The notes beneath the pieces were generated by a model. It was not told the DNA's origin. It worked only from the letters and a program-made list of their open reading frames with translations, and did no database searches. Source: an uncultured Verrucomicrobiota bacterium (lineage in GTDB: Bacteria; Verrucomicrobiota; Verrucomicrobiia; Opitutales; LL51). Taken from it: a stretch of 30,568 nucleotides of DNA. Every line of letters begins with the position of its first letter. The first letter of the stretch is position 1. This document shows, in pieces, positions 16,070-25,289 of the stretch. Location of the stretch: NCBI GenBank assembly GCA_947174645.1, contig CAMWJR010000001.1:1-30568 (forward strand), in the 5' to 3' direction. The translations under genes and the position numbers were made by a program.

Positions 16070-18181
16070 CTACATCGCGGCACACCGCGGGCAACCATCG
16101 AACCGAAGCATCTTTCGCATCGCAAACTCAGTCTGCTTACCGTCATTCCACTGTTGTACCGGCTGAAGATAGCCCACAACACGGGAATAAACCTCGGTTT
16201 TACCACCACAATGAGGACATTTCTTCTGCTCCCCCGCAAGATATCCATGCTCTGCACATATCGAAAACGTCGGTGTCAATGAGAAGTAAGGCAACTTGTA
16301 CGATTCCGCGATCTTTCGCACGAGGTTCTTAACAACTTCACCATCACGAATGCGCTCACCGAGGAAACAGTGTACAACCGTCCCACCGGTAAACTTCGTC
16401 TGTAACTCGTCCTGATGGTCCAAAACCTGAAAGAGATCGTTCGTATAGTTGACCGGGACATGAATAGAATTCGTGTAATACGGAGTTTCGCTCTCACTCG
16501 CACTGCGCACCGCACCCCCAAACTGCTTCTGATCCTTAAGCGCCAAGCTAAATGATGCCCCTTCTGCCGGTGTCGCCTCGAGATTGTAGTAATTACCTGT
16601 CTCCTGTTGGAATTCAACCATCTTCGACCGCATATAATCGAGGACTTCAAGCGCGAATTGCCGCCCTTCTTCGGTCGTAATACTCTTATTTAACAGATTT
16701 AAACATGCTTCATTCATCCCAACAATCCCAATTGTCGAGAAGTGGTTACTCCAATAACACCCAAAACGCTGTTTGATACTTTTTAGGTAAAAAGATGTGT
16801 ACGGATAGAGCCCTGCATCCGTGAGTTTCTCCAAAAGTGCGCGCTTAATTTCTAAACTCTCTTTCGCCAACACCATTAACTTCGTCAGACGATCGAAAAA
16901 CTCCCCTTTCGTCGCCGATAAAAATCCAAGACGCGGTAGATTGATTGTCACAATGCCGACACTCCCAGTGAGCGGGTTCGCACCAAATAATCCACCTCCC
17001 TTGCGCCACAACTGCGTATTATCGATCCGTAAACGACAACACATCGAACGTACATCTTCTGGATTCATATCCGAATTGACGAAATTCGAAAAATACGGGA
17101 TCCCGTACTTGCCGGTAATTTCCCAAAGTCCCTTGAGATTCTCGCTATCCCAGTCGAAATCCCGGGTAACGCTAATCGTCGGAATCGGGAAGGTCATCAC
17201 ACGACCCTTCGCATCACCCTGCGCCAAGACTTTAAAAAACGCACGATCAAAAAGATCAATTTCTTTTTGGAATTCTCCATACTTTTGCTCCTGTAGTTTG
17301 CCACCGATAATCACTGGTTCATTCTTGAGATGCGCCGGACAAAAGAGATCGAGCGTTACGTTCGTAAACGGCGTCTGGAAACCGACCCGCGTCGGTACAT
17401 TGATGTTAAAAACAAACTCTTGAAGCGCTTGTTCGACCTGTTCTTCAGTTAAACCGTCAAAACGGATGAAAGGCGCCAAAAGGGTATCAAAATTGGAAAA
17501 CGCCTGCGCTCCTGCGGCTTCTCCTTGTAAGGTGTAGAAAAAGTTGACGACCTGCCCCAGTGCCGTTCTGAAATGTTTCGCGGGCTTCGACTCGAGCTTC
17601 CCGTGAACGCCTCCAAAACCCTCTTTGAGCAAATCCGCTAAATCCCAACCAACACAATAAACCGACAACTGCGAGAGATCATGAAGGTGGAAATCGCCAG
17701 ACTCGTACGCCTCACGGACCGCTTGTGGATACACTTTATTGAGCCAGTACGTTTTCGAGATCGATCCCGCAAGGTACTGATTAAGCCCTTGGAGCGAATA
17801 ACGCATGTTGCTGTTTTCACGAACCTCCCAATCGAGCTTGGACAAATACTGATCGACCTTCTCGATTTCCGCTTCCTTCACAAGGTCTGCGGTCCGATTC
17901 CGGCGATCACGTACTAAAATCGCATGCTTTGCACTCTTATGATATGGCGACTGTAACAGAACCGTCTCGATGGTATTTTCGAGCTCGGACAAAGTATCGG
18001 CATGCGCTGCCCCCAGTTGAACAAAAACCGCATCGGTTAACTGCTCGGCGACTTCTGAACCGAATTCCTCCGTCGTGGTTCCAATCTCCAAAAACATCTG
18101 ATAGACCTGCGAACGCAACACGTCCTCCGGCTCGATGGTGGTATCAAATTTCACTTTTTGACTCAATGTTTGGCTAATCAT
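16070..18181 (-). CDS. nrdD: Anaerobic (class III) ribonucleoside-triphosphate reductase NrdD
   Basis: NrdD reduces ribonucleoside triphosphates to deoxy forms under anoxia using a glycyl radical. The 703-residue protein has an N-terminal ATP-cone-like region (about 1-100, possibly incomplete), the catalytic barrel (HDLSQLSVYCVGWDL, GVHGKLESKPAKH, FNINVPTRVGFQTPF, MCCRLRIDNT, NPLTGSVGIVTINLPRLG), a zinc site formed by CAEHG and CPHCGG, and the glycyl radical loop SRVVGYLQPVQQWNDGK with Gly670. It ends in GCPRC. AAGGA seven bases upstream supports the ATG at 18181. The activase gene nrdG, often adjacent, is not in the window. Two NrdR-box-like sites lie just upstream. The 245-base gap to the next gene also contains two DnaA-box-like words but no gene that I can see. 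Confidence 0.97.
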   Translation of the reverse strand: MISQTLSQKVKFDTTIEPEDVLRSQVYQMFLEIGTTTEEFGSEVAEQLTDAVFVQLGAAHADTLSELENTIETVLLQSPYHKSAKHAILVRDRRNRTADLVKEAEIEKVDQYLSKLDWEVRENSNMRYSLQGLNQYLAGSISKTYWLNKVYPQAVREAYESGDFHLHDLSQLSVYCVGWDLADLLKEGFGGVHGKLESKPAKHFRTALGQVVNFFYTLQGEAAGAQAFSNFDTLLAPFIRFDGLTEEQVEQALQEFVFNINVPTRVGFQTPFTNVTLDLFCPAHLKNEPVIIGGKLQEQKYGEFQKEIDLFDRAFFKVLAQGDAKGRVMTFPIPTISVTRDFDWDSENLKGLWEITGKYGIPYFSNFVNSDMNPEDVRSMCCRLRIDNTQLWRKGGGLFGANPLTGSVGIVTINLPRLGFLSATKGEFFDRLTKLMVLAKESLEIKRALLEKLTDAGLYPYTSFYLKSIKQRFGCYWSNHFSTIGIVGMNEACLNLLNKSITTEEGRQFALEVLDYMRSKMVEFQQETGNYYNLEATPAEGASFSLALKDQKQFGGAVRSASESETPYYTNSIHVPVNYTNDLFQVLDHQDELQTKFTGGTVVHCFLGERIRDGEVVKNLVRKIAESYKLPYFSLTPTFSICAEHGYLAGEQKKCPHCGGKTEVYSRVVGYLQPVQQWNDGKQTEFAMRKMLRFDGCPRCAAM

Positions 18182-18195
18182 TTTTTAATCCTTAA

Positions 18196-18243
18196 ATACT
18201 ATATCTAGTGGCTTCTATCGAAACGAAGTAGAATATATAGTAT
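18196..18243 (-). promoter_or_regulatory. Pair of NrdR-box-like operators upstream of nrdD
   Basis: Site 1 (18196-18211, core CTATATCTAG) matches 13 of 16 positions of the published NrdR box consensus; site 2 (18228-18243, core GAATATATAG) matches 12. Their cores start exactly 32 bases apart, about three helical turns, the usual tandem arrangement of NrdR sites. They lie 15 to 62 bases before the nrdD start, so ATP/dATP-sensing repression by NrdR is likely. The match was made by eye. Confidence 0.75.
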
Positions 18244-18426
18244 CTCAAAGCGAAATGCGAGGATTTTTTAGAAAATCTTATTCACCGGAAATTTTGCGAT
18301 TCAGAGCTCACTTTTGAGTTGCGAAGAGAAAGTTATTCACAGTGCCAAAATGATTTTTCGCCCGTAGGGGGTTACTCTGGGCTTTGTCAAGACCCCAAAT
18401 GCATATAATTGCCGCTAAAAAATTTT

Positions 18427-19794
18427 TTAAACCTCGTAAGGTGTCATAACCTCGGGGTTGAGGACGCTGATATGTGGCGCAAGGTAGGTCAATTCATCGA
18501 GGAACCAATTACGCGAATCATCATTACCGTGCGTAAGGACAATCGCTCGGGGATCGAGCTTAATCGCCGCCCTCAAAAGTTCCTCGCGATCGGCGTGACC
18601 GCTAAGATCAAAACGCTCAATATTCGCACGGACATTGGTGCTGTAGTTGAGCGCGGAAAAGAGAAAAGGACTTCCCGATGGCGACGCTAACAGGTGTCCT
18701 CCAGGAGTCTCGGGATCGCAATAGCCGACAAAACAGATAGAATTTTTGGGATCATCCAATAGACAAGCCGCGATATTGTAAGAAGGCGTATTTTCCACCA
18801 TCATCCCGCTACTAACGACAAAAATTGTCGGCTTATCAGGGACATCTCCGGGCTTGAGGTACTTGATCTTGTTGAGCGAAATAACGCCGAGATCCTTTAA
18901 AACACTTTTCCGGAAACGTAATGAAGGGTATTTTTTAGCGATCTCGTCAAATGCATCGACAATCGCGAGCCCGAGTCCTGAGCAAACAATAGGCGTTTTT
19001 GCGCTGAGTTGCTTCGCCTTTATCGCATCATGCAGAATCGTCAAAATCTCCTGAGTCCGGCCAAATGCAAACGTCGGGATAAGAACCGACCCTCCATTTT
19101 GTAGTGTATGGCGAATCGTCGCAACAAGGTGCTCAATTTCGGCATAGACTTTATGCTCTTCCGTCCGCTCCGTCACACCGCGGGTCGTTTCCATAACTAG
19201 CGTATCGACTTTTTGCTTTGGCCAGGAAGCCCCTGGTAAGATTTTTTGCTGACGGAACAAAACATCACCCGTAAAAAAGATTTTGCGGTGCTTGTACTCG
19301 ATCAATACGCCCGCGGCACCAGCGACATGCCCTGCGTCCAGAAACTGAATCTCGATTTTTTCATCGCCTTTACGAAAGACGCGTGGGACACCATACTTCA
19401 TCTCAAAATAGTGTTCATTCAGACGATTGATTTCGTCGAGCGTATATAGTGGGTACTCTTTGACACCCAGCTCTTTATGTTGCCGCTTCATGACCGTGTG
19501 GCTATTTTCTAACAAAACCGGCATTAATTCGCGCGATTGGGGCGTGACGAGGAGGCGCGCCTGAGGCTGTTGGCGCATTAAAACGGGGATCGATCCGATA
19601 TGATCGAGGTGGCAGTGTGTCGCAACAACAAAGTCTAAAGAGTAAGGGGTAATCGCATCGAGGTTTGGAAGCGCTTTCAGCCCCGTCTCGCGAGGACTCA
19701 TCCCCGCATCGATAACAAAATGGAATGGCCCGATTCTGATATAGCTACAATTTGCGCCGATATCACGTTCGGGATTAAGATCTTCAAAAAACAT
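18427..19794 (-). CDS. beta-CASP metallo-beta-lactamase fold RNA hydrolase
   Basis: A 455-residue cytoplasmic metallo-hydrolase of the CPSF73/YsgD-type MBL-plus-beta-CASP group, typically RNA endo/exonucleases. Zinc motifs in order: THCHLDHIG (motif 2), DAGHVAGAAG (motif 3), FFTGDVL (motif 4). The beta-CASP insert begins at METTRGVTERT and contains NGGSVLIPTFAFGRTQEIL; then SSGMMVE, FVGYCDPETPGG, DLSGHADREEL and LTHGNDDSR complete the C-terminal motifs. There is no KH domain, unlike archaeal homologues. In bacteria these proteins are usually annotated RNA metallo-hydrolase or exonuclease; a true RNA substrate is not demonstrated here. It begins 39 bases after the OleB-like gene and is probably co-transcribed with it. 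Confidence 0.93.
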   Translation of the reverse strand: MFFEDLNPERDIGANCSYIRIGPFHFVIDAGMSPRETGLKALPNLDAITPYSLDFVVATHCHLDHIGSIPVLMRQQPQARLLVTPQSRELMPVLLENSHTVMKRQHKELGVKEYPLYTLDEINRLNEHYFEMKYGVPRVFRKGDEKIEIQFLDAGHVAGAAGVLIEYKHRKIFFTGDVLFRQQKILPGASWPKQKVDTLVMETTRGVTERTEEHKVYAEIEHLVATIRHTLQNGGSVLIPTFAFGRTQEILTILHDAIKAKQLSAKTPIVCSGLGLAIVDAFDEIAKKYPSLRFRKSVLKDLGVISLNKIKYLKPGDVPDKPTIFVVSSGMMVENTPSYNIAACLLDDPKNSICFVGYCDPETPGGHLLASPSGSPFLFSALNYSTNVRANIERFDLSGHADREELLRAAIKLDPRAIVLTHGNDDSRNWFLDELTYLAPHISVLNPEVMTPYEV

Positions 19795-19833
19795 GCAGTA
19801 CCTAATGTAAAACTACCCGTGCCGATGTCGAGC

Positions 19834-20736
19834 CTACATCCGGTATAGCGTCACGTCAGGCTTACGCGTATGGACAATGAAATTGTAGATCGCCTCGATT
19901 GCTGGCTCCTTGGCGTCTTCCAAGACATAGTGCCCACAGTCCTCAAATCGGATCACCGCCGCACGCTCGAAGAAACTCTGCCATTCTTTTAAAAACCACT
20001 CCGTAAAACAGAAATCCCGTTCACCCCATAGGAGTAGGATCCGCTTTTGGCTCAGAAGAAAGAGCGCATTTTCAATCTCCGTCAACGTATTCCATGAGGG
20101 GTGCCGCGTCGATAACGGGATATCGGCAACAAATTTCCGAATCGCAACCCGATTTCTCCAGGAATTGTAAGGAAACCGATAGCCATAAGCAGTGAGAGTA
20201 TCAAGACCCTTCGTCGTCGACATATAATTCGATCCCCGGACAAAGGCGTTGAGGCCCCGGATGAGTAGATCACCCAAAACCGGCGTCCGACAAAAATTGA
20301 TACGCGCGGGAATCCGTGAAGAATGAAAGGCCGCTCCATTCATAATTGTTAGGCTCTCGACACGTTCCGGCCAACGCTCGGCTAACGCCATCCCGATAGC
20401 GCATCCCCAGTCGTGCATGACAAAGTGAAAGCGTTTAAGCGACAATGTCTCAATGACCTTACGCGCATTGGCAATATGTTGCGCCAACGTGTAGGGATAC
20501 TTTTGAGGTTTATCGGAAAGCCCACACCCCATATGATCGATCGCAATACAACGAAACGTCGACTTCAGCTTCTGAATGAGATCGCGATAATAAAACGACC
20601 ATGTCGGGTTACCGTGAATCATAAAAACCACGTCGCCCTCACCTTCATCTACATAGTGAATACGGTTGCCATCAGGCATCGCGATAAAGTGGCTTTTAAA
20701 CGGATAAATTGCCTGTAACTTTTGCGGTAATCTCAC
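19834..20736 (-). CDS. Alpha/beta hydrolase, OleB / haloalkane dehalogenase-like
   Basis: A 300-residue alpha/beta hydrolase with an Asp nucleophile. HGNPTWSFYYR (41-51) forms the oxyanion/halide side, FVMHDWGCAIG carries nucleophile Asp109, and DCGHYVLEDA supplies His269. The surrounding text (HYVDEGEG, DHMGCGLSDKPQKYPYTL, INFCRTPVLGDLLIRGLNAF, YNSWRNRVAIRKFVADIPLS) is what I remember of OleB, the beta-lactone decarboxylase of long-chain olefin synthesis, more than of true dehalogenases. Neither oleA, oleC nor oleD is visible. The start is a GTG four bases after the upstream prc-like stop, so the two are translationally coupled; the N-terminal match to the family (YPFKSHFI) supports this GTG over the later Met20. 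Confidence 0.9.
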   Translation of the reverse strand: MRLPQKLQAIYPFKSHFIAMPDGNRIHYVDEGEGDVVFMIHGNPTWSFYYRDLIQKLKSTFRCIAIDHMGCGLSDKPQKYPYTLAQHIANARKVIETLSLKRFHFVMHDWGCAIGMALAERWPERVESLTIMNGAAFHSSRIPARINFCRTPVLGDLLIRGLNAFVRGSNYMSTTKGLDTLTAYGYRFPYNSWRNRVAIRKFVADIPLSTRHPSWNTLTEIENALFLLSQKRILLLWGERDFCFTEWFLKEWQSFFERAAVIRFEDCGHYVLEDAKEPAIEAIYNFIVHTRKPDVTLYRM

Positions 20737-20740
20737 AATT

Positions 20741-23191
20741 TTATATATTTTCGGCAGTCGCCGTTTCGGTCAACTGAAGGAAATCATCCATGATTCGCAG
20801 ACTTTCACGAAGGTGAGTATCAATCGAATCATTCTTCTTGTGCTTGGATTTTTTCTTCGCTACAACTCTCGGTTTCCCAGATTTTTCGCGCTCAGCGGCA
20901 TCATCGAGCAAGATTTTTTCGTAAGAAGGATTGCTTTTGAGTAATTCCTTGATTCGGACATCGATGGCCTGTTGTGCTAACTCATTCTCCTTCCGCTCTT
21001 GACGGCGCTGAGTGAGACTTTCTGGATAAGCCTTGGTATCGACAACTTTCTGGAGCATCGCGATACGTTCTTTGAGGACCTGAAACTCCGGTAACTCCTC
21101 TTGCCGATGTAGACTTTTTTCGCGCAATGCCGCGGTTGTAGTCTCCGTCAACTGACTACCTGGGGTATACTCGGCGCGATCAATGGTGTCCCATGCGATA
21201 GCGTGAGGTAGATCCCCCTCGCCAATCGGCAAAAGCGCGTCAAACGAAGGGAAAACGATATCCGATGCGACGCCCTTAATCTGCGTCGACTGGCCGCTCG
21301 GCAAGTACCACTTTTGTGTCGTCACTGCTGAAGCCCCGAGGTCTTCTTTGTATTTGAATTTCGGGAAAAGCTGCTCCATCGGTAGGAGTACCTGAACGGT
21401 CCCCTTCCCATGGGTATTCTGATCTCCAACAATGAGCGCTCGATTGAGATCTTTTAGCGCTCCAGCTAAAATTTCCGCAGCTGAGGCACTCATCCGGGAA
21501 ACGAGGACTACCATCGGCCCATCCCAACCCAATCCTGCGGTTTTTTGCGTCGAAAAACGCTCGATATTGCCGTACTGCCCCCGGACTTGCACGATCGGTC
21601 CCTGAGCAAAAATTCCACCGACTAAAATCGATTGTTCGAGAAACCCTCCCCCGTTTTCACGTAGATCCAGCACAATACCCTGAACTTCTTTTGCTTTCAG
21701 TTTATTGATTAACGCAACTAAATCGGTTGCGCTGTTGGACTGTTGGTTATCATCGCCCGAACTGTTGCCATAAAACGCGGGGAGCGCAATAACGCCCACC
21801 TTGTGTCCCTTTTCGGTATTGAAAAATTTCGCACTCGCCCGACTCTCATCGAGCTCGACTTCCGCGCGAACAAGGGTTACGACTTTGCGTGCACTGATGT
21901 CCCCCGTGGGTTGTAACGTGACGCGAACCGTTGTCCCTTTTTTACCACGGAGCAGTTTTGTAATGCGCGTCAGAAGCATTCCCGAAACATCGACGGCTGG
22001 CTCGTCGCCTTGCGCTACTGCCACGATCTTGTCACCGACCTGGAACTCCCCACTACATGCAGCAGGTCCTCCAGGGAATAACTCACGTACAACACAGCTC
22101 CCATTTTCATCCCCTAACTGTGCACCAATTCCAACAAACGAGTGGTGCAGCGACATCCGAAGGTCTTCCATCGATTCGCGCCCCATGAAGACCGTATGCG
22201 GGTCGTACGTCATCGCAACGCTATTCAAAAACCGCTCCTGTACCATCCACGGCTCGACACAAGCAATATTGCGCAACAAACTCTTGTAACGCCGCAGTGT
22301 TTCTTTCTTCGCCGCCTCGATTTTTTCCGGTAATGTCATCGGCAAAAGTACGTCCATACCGTCATCATGAAGGAAGCAGATCAGGTTTTTGACGTAACAG
22401 GGGTCAATCCGCGAGCGGTAAGACTTAAAGAGAAGCGACGCAGGGCCGACAACCGGCCGTTGTAGAGGCCGAGCACGCGGAGTTTTGAGGGAAAGAACTT
22501 TAGCCCGTTCTGTAATTTTAAAACTATATTTCAACAAACGCCCCAGTGTACGTTCTTCTGGCTTTTGTGATAATTCGATCACCGTATGGAGCCGTCCCGA
22601 CTCTGCCGCCTCGGAAAGAATGATTTCGTTAACAATCTCAAAATTTAACCGGTCTTGCCAAAGTTGCTCCAATTCTGGTTGCGTCGCGACAAAATGCTCC
22701 TTATCGCGATCCATGATGTAGCTCCGATGACTTTCGAGTTCAAAATCATTGGCCTGAATTTTTTGGAAAATCCATTCAATGCGACTGGCAAGTTTCTGGC
22801 GGTAGAGTTCGAAAATCGAAAAGCCCGGCGTCAAACTCCCGCCATTCAAAAAAACGTCGAGACTTGAGGCGAAGCGCTTGATAAACTCATCGACCTCGGG
22901 TTGTAAAAAAAACATCCTCGAACCGTCAATCCGTTCGATATACTCCGTTAAAACCTGTTTAAAATCAAGAGTTTTGAGTTTTCGGTGGTCGTAGTGAACC
23001 TCCTCAAGGCATTTCATCATACAGATGGTTTCGAGGCGCATCGTACTGGTTTGCTCAAGAGGGGAAAATTCCGGTTTTTTGAAAACAAGCTCATCGGATT
23101 CCGCGGTCTTTTCTACGAGAGTAATGTCATCGCCCCAAGCCCATACGAAACCGCTCATGAAGAGCCAAAAAAATCGCTGAAAAAGTCTCAT
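20741..23191 (-). CDS. prc: Carboxy-terminal (tail-specific) processing protease, S41 family (Prc/Tsp-like)
   Basis: An 816-residue periplasmic serine protease that trims or degrades proteins from their C-termini. It starts with a signal peptide (MRLFQRFFWLFMSGFVWAWG). A long helical N-domain (about 45-330) is followed by a PDZ domain (about 345-420: FVGIGAQLG, GGPAACSGEFQVGDKIVAV, LLRGKKGTTVRVTL), then the S41 core: VALINKLKAKEVQGIVLDLRENGGG, MSASAAEIL with Ser570, and NTHGKGTVQ with Lys596, the Ser-Lys dyad spaced as in E. coli Tsp. A charged C-terminal extension (about 700-816, rich in Lys/Glu) fits the DUF3340 region of the long Tsp type. Length is larger than E. coli Tsp (about 680). It is the first gene of the prc/oleB-like/beta-CASP run. 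Confidence 0.94.
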   Translation of the reverse strand: MRLFQRFFWLFMSGFVWAWGDDITLVEKTAESDELVFKKPEFSPLEQTSTMRLETICMMKCLEEVHYDHRKLKTLDFKQVLTEYIERIDGSRMFFLQPEVDEFIKRFASSLDVFLNGGSLTPGFSIFELYRQKLASRIEWIFQKIQANDFELESHRSYIMDRDKEHFVATQPELEQLWQDRLNFEIVNEIILSEAAESGRLHTVIELSQKPEERTLGRLLKYSFKITERAKVLSLKTPRARPLQRPVVGPASLLFKSYRSRIDPCYVKNLICFLHDDGMDVLLPMTLPEKIEAAKKETLRRYKSLLRNIACVEPWMVQERFLNSVAMTYDPHTVFMGRESMEDLRMSLHHSFVGIGAQLGDENGSCVVRELFPGGPAACSGEFQVGDKIVAVAQGDEPAVDVSGMLLTRITKLLRGKKGTTVRVTLQPTGDISARKVVTLVRAEVELDESRASAKFFNTEKGHKVGVIALPAFYGNSSGDDNQQSNSATDLVALINKLKAKEVQGIVLDLRENGGGFLEQSILVGGIFAQGPIVQVRGQYGNIERFSTQKTAGLGWDGPMVVLVSRMSASAAEILAGALKDLNRALIVGDQNTHGKGTVQVLLPMEQLFPKFKYKEDLGASAVTTQKWYLPSGQSTQIKGVASDIVFPSFDALLPIGEGDLPHAIAWDTIDRAEYTPGSQLTETTTAALREKSLHRQEELPEFQVLKERIAMLQKVVDTKAYPESLTQRRQERKENELAQQAIDVRIKELLKSNPSYEKILLDDAAEREKSGKPRVVAKKKSKHKKNDSIDTHLRESLRIMDDFLQLTETATAENI

Positions 23192-23308
23192 TAAACAAAC
23201 GCAGGATTATTGAAACACCCCCTGATTTAGCAAGAATATAATCGGCTCCGCGGGTTTTCACGCGATTAGACTTGCCTTTCACACTGCAAGTTCTACGGCT
23301 AAAAGCAA

Positions 23309-23382
23309 GCAGGCATAGTATAGCGGTAATACGCGAGCTTCCCAAGCTTGAATCGAGGGTTCGACCCCCTCTGCCTGCACCA
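23309..23382 (+). tRNA. tRNA-Gly (anticodon CCC)
   Basis: Acceptor GCAGGCA/TGCCTGC, anticodon stem CGAGC/GCTTG with loop TTCCCAA giving CCC, T arm GAGGG-TTCGACC-CCCTC, discriminator A and encoded CCA (23380-23382). It reads GGG codons. It is divergent from the prc-like gene and precedes the acidic unknown gene by 59 bases. A TATAAT at 23237-23242 is present upstream but badly spaced. Confidence 0.95.
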
Positions 23383-23441
23383 GGGCAGCTGTTATTAATT
23401 TTGCTAGTCAAGAAAGATATTTATGCTTAGTTTGAGCGGTC

Positions 23442-24083
23442 ATGAGCGACTTCGATGACGCCTATCGTTTCGATGATGAAGATGATTTTAACGCAACTTG
23501 GTCGGAAAAGGATTGGAAACAGTACATTGCGAAAAACGATCTTCAGGTCTCCTTATTTTTAAATCTCTTCGTCTCATCCCGCAATATCGTTAACCATATG
23601 GATCACATTGCGCTTCAGATGGGCTGGGTAAAGGCCGAAGACGATACCGCATTTATCAAAAAAATCTTTCATAACGCTAAAGAACCCAATACGATCCATA
23701 CCCATCCGGTAACCACGATTACCCGTGGGCTGTATCATTTTCTCACCAAAAACTGGGAAATTTACCTTGAGAGCTCGAAGACAAACGACGTCAAGTTATG
23801 TTGGACCTATGCGCAACTTCTTAATAATGGCGAACGGAGTGCACTCTTTGGGATATCGTGTATGGATGCCGGTGATGACTTTTTAGCAGTCTGCCACTTT
23901 AAGAATGCCCTCCAAATCCTCAATCTCACAATGGATGTTCTTCAAAAAATCCCCAAAGAAAATCTCAAAACGAATGTAATTTTTCACGATGCCCTGATTG
24001 CCTGTTTCGATCTCCGTGAGGTATGGATTAAGGTGATGGAGTCTTGCAAAAACCCCGAATCCGAGGACGATGATACGCTATGA
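23442..24083 (+). CDS. Acidic cytoplasmic protein of unknown function, coupled to a response regulator
   Basis: A 213-residue soluble protein that I do not recognise. It has no signal peptide or membrane segment. Both ends are strongly acidic (FDDAYRFDDEDDFN at the start, ESEDDDTL at the end). The centre looks all-helical, and residues about 115-190 (CWTYAQLLNNGER, AVCHFKNALQILNLTMDVL) resemble a pair of TPR-like helices. Its stop overlaps the start of the downstream response regulator by four bases (24080-24083), so the two are translationally coupled and probably work together, for instance as a partner or modulator of the regulator; that is inference. Confidence 0.85.
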   Translation: MSDFDDAYRFDDEDDFNATWSEKDWKQYIAKNDLQVSLFLNLFVSSRNIVNHMDHIALQMGWVKAEDDTAFIKKIFHNAKEPNTIHTHPVTTITRGLYHFLTKNWEIYLESSKTNDVKLCWTYAQLLNNGERSALFGISCMDAGDDFLAVCHFKNALQILNLTMDVLQKIPKENLKTNVIFHDALIACFDLREVWIKVMESCKNPESEDDDTL

Positions 24084-25249
24084 CGGCCTACCCTTTACTG
24101 ATTATCGACGATGAAAAAAATACCCGTGAAGCTCTAAAACGCCTCTTAAGTTCGGACTATACCGTTTCACTCGCATCAGGCGTCGAAGAAGCGCTCGAGA
24201 TTTTACAAAAACAAACCTTTTCCGTCATCATTACCGATCTTCGTCTTGGAGGTAATACTTCCGGTTTTACTATTATTCAAGCAGCCGCGAAGAAAAATAT
24301 CCCCTGTATCATGATGACCGCCTTTGGAGATGTCGACACGGCTGTCACCGCGATGCGTTGTGGCGCATTTGACTTTGTCACCAAACCCCTAAACTTCCAA
24401 AAGCTCAAAATTACCCTCAAACAAGCGGTTGAACAAGCGCCTCTCCCGAAAACAGAATCTACACCAGAATTTTCGATACCCTCTTCGTCCTTAACAGTCA
24501 TCGCAGCACCAAATTCACCTTTCTACCAGGTCCTTGAAAATGCCAAAAAGATCGCGAATAACCGCGCTAACGTCCTCATTTACGGCGAAACGGGCACCGG
24601 TAAAGAAGTCTTAGCCCAAACGATTCACCAATCCAGCTCTCGTGCCCAAGGTCCCCTCATCACCGTCCACTGTGCTGCGCTGCCCCCACTACTCCTCGAA
24701 AGCGAATTATTTGGTCATGAAAAAGGGGCTTTTACAGGTGCCACAGAAGCGCGCATCGGAAAATTTGAAGCGGCAAACCACGGTACGCTCTTTCTAGACG
24801 AAATCGGCGAAATTGATGCCAACATTCAGGTCAAACTGCTTCGGTTTTTAGAAACAAAATCACTCGAACGCATCGGCAGCAATAAAACACGCGACATCGA
24901 CGTTCGGATTATCGCCGCGACCAATAAAAATCTTGCCCATATGGTCCGGGAAGGGACCTTCCGCGAAGATCTCTACTACCGCCTCGACATCCTGGAGCTC
25001 AAATCGCCTCCCCTACGCGAACGTCCGGAGGATATTCCGCTCCTCTTCGCACACTACATCCACTACTTTTGTCGAGAAAACCAACTTGCCGACCTCATCA
25101 TCGAAGATCGCGTCTTTTATTTTCTCAAAAAATATAGCTGGCCCGGAAACGTCCGAGAACTCAAAAATGTCTGCGAAAGCATTGTTGCTCTCATGCCCGA
25201 AGGTCAACAACACATCACACCGGATGAACTCGGTGAAAAATTCCGTTGA
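24080..25249 (+). CDS. Sigma-54-dependent response regulator without DNA-binding domain
   Basis: A 389-residue NtrC-family activator. The receiver domain (1-120) has Asp10, Asp11, phospho-acceptor Asp53, Thr80 and Lys102. After a Pro/Ser linker the AAA+ domain (about 145-375) shows Walker A GETGTGKE, the sigma-54 loop GAFTGA, Walker B GTLFLDEIGE, the RPEDIPLLFAHY segment and WPGNVRELKN. The protein ends about 30 residues after that, at GEKFR, so the Fis-type helix-turn-helix of NtrC is absent. There is no room for a frameshifted remnant, since exbB starts 40 bases later. Helicobacter FlgR is a known regulator of this shape that acts without binding an enhancer. No histidine kinase gene is adjacent. 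Confidence 0.95.
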   Translation: MTAYPLLIIDDEKNTREALKRLLSSDYTVSLASGVEEALEILQKQTFSVIITDLRLGGNTSGFTIIQAAAKKNIPCIMMTAFGDVDTAVTAMRCGAFDFVTKPLNFQKLKITLKQAVEQAPLPKTESTPEFSIPSSSLTVIAAPNSPFYQVLENAKKIANNRANVLIYGETGTGKEVLAQTIHQSSSRAQGPLITVHCAALPPLLLESELFGHEKGAFTGATEARIGKFEAANHGTLFLDEIGEIDANIQVKLLRFLETKSLERIGSNKTRDIDVRIIAATNKNLAHMVREGTFREDLYYRLDILELKSPPLRERPEDIPLLFAHYIHYFCRENQLADLIIEDRVFYFLKKYSWPGNVRELKNVCESIVALMPEGQQHITPDELGEKFR

Positions 25250-25289
25250 ATGAGATTGTCTCCTGAAACGATTCCCTAGAACAAGAGTG

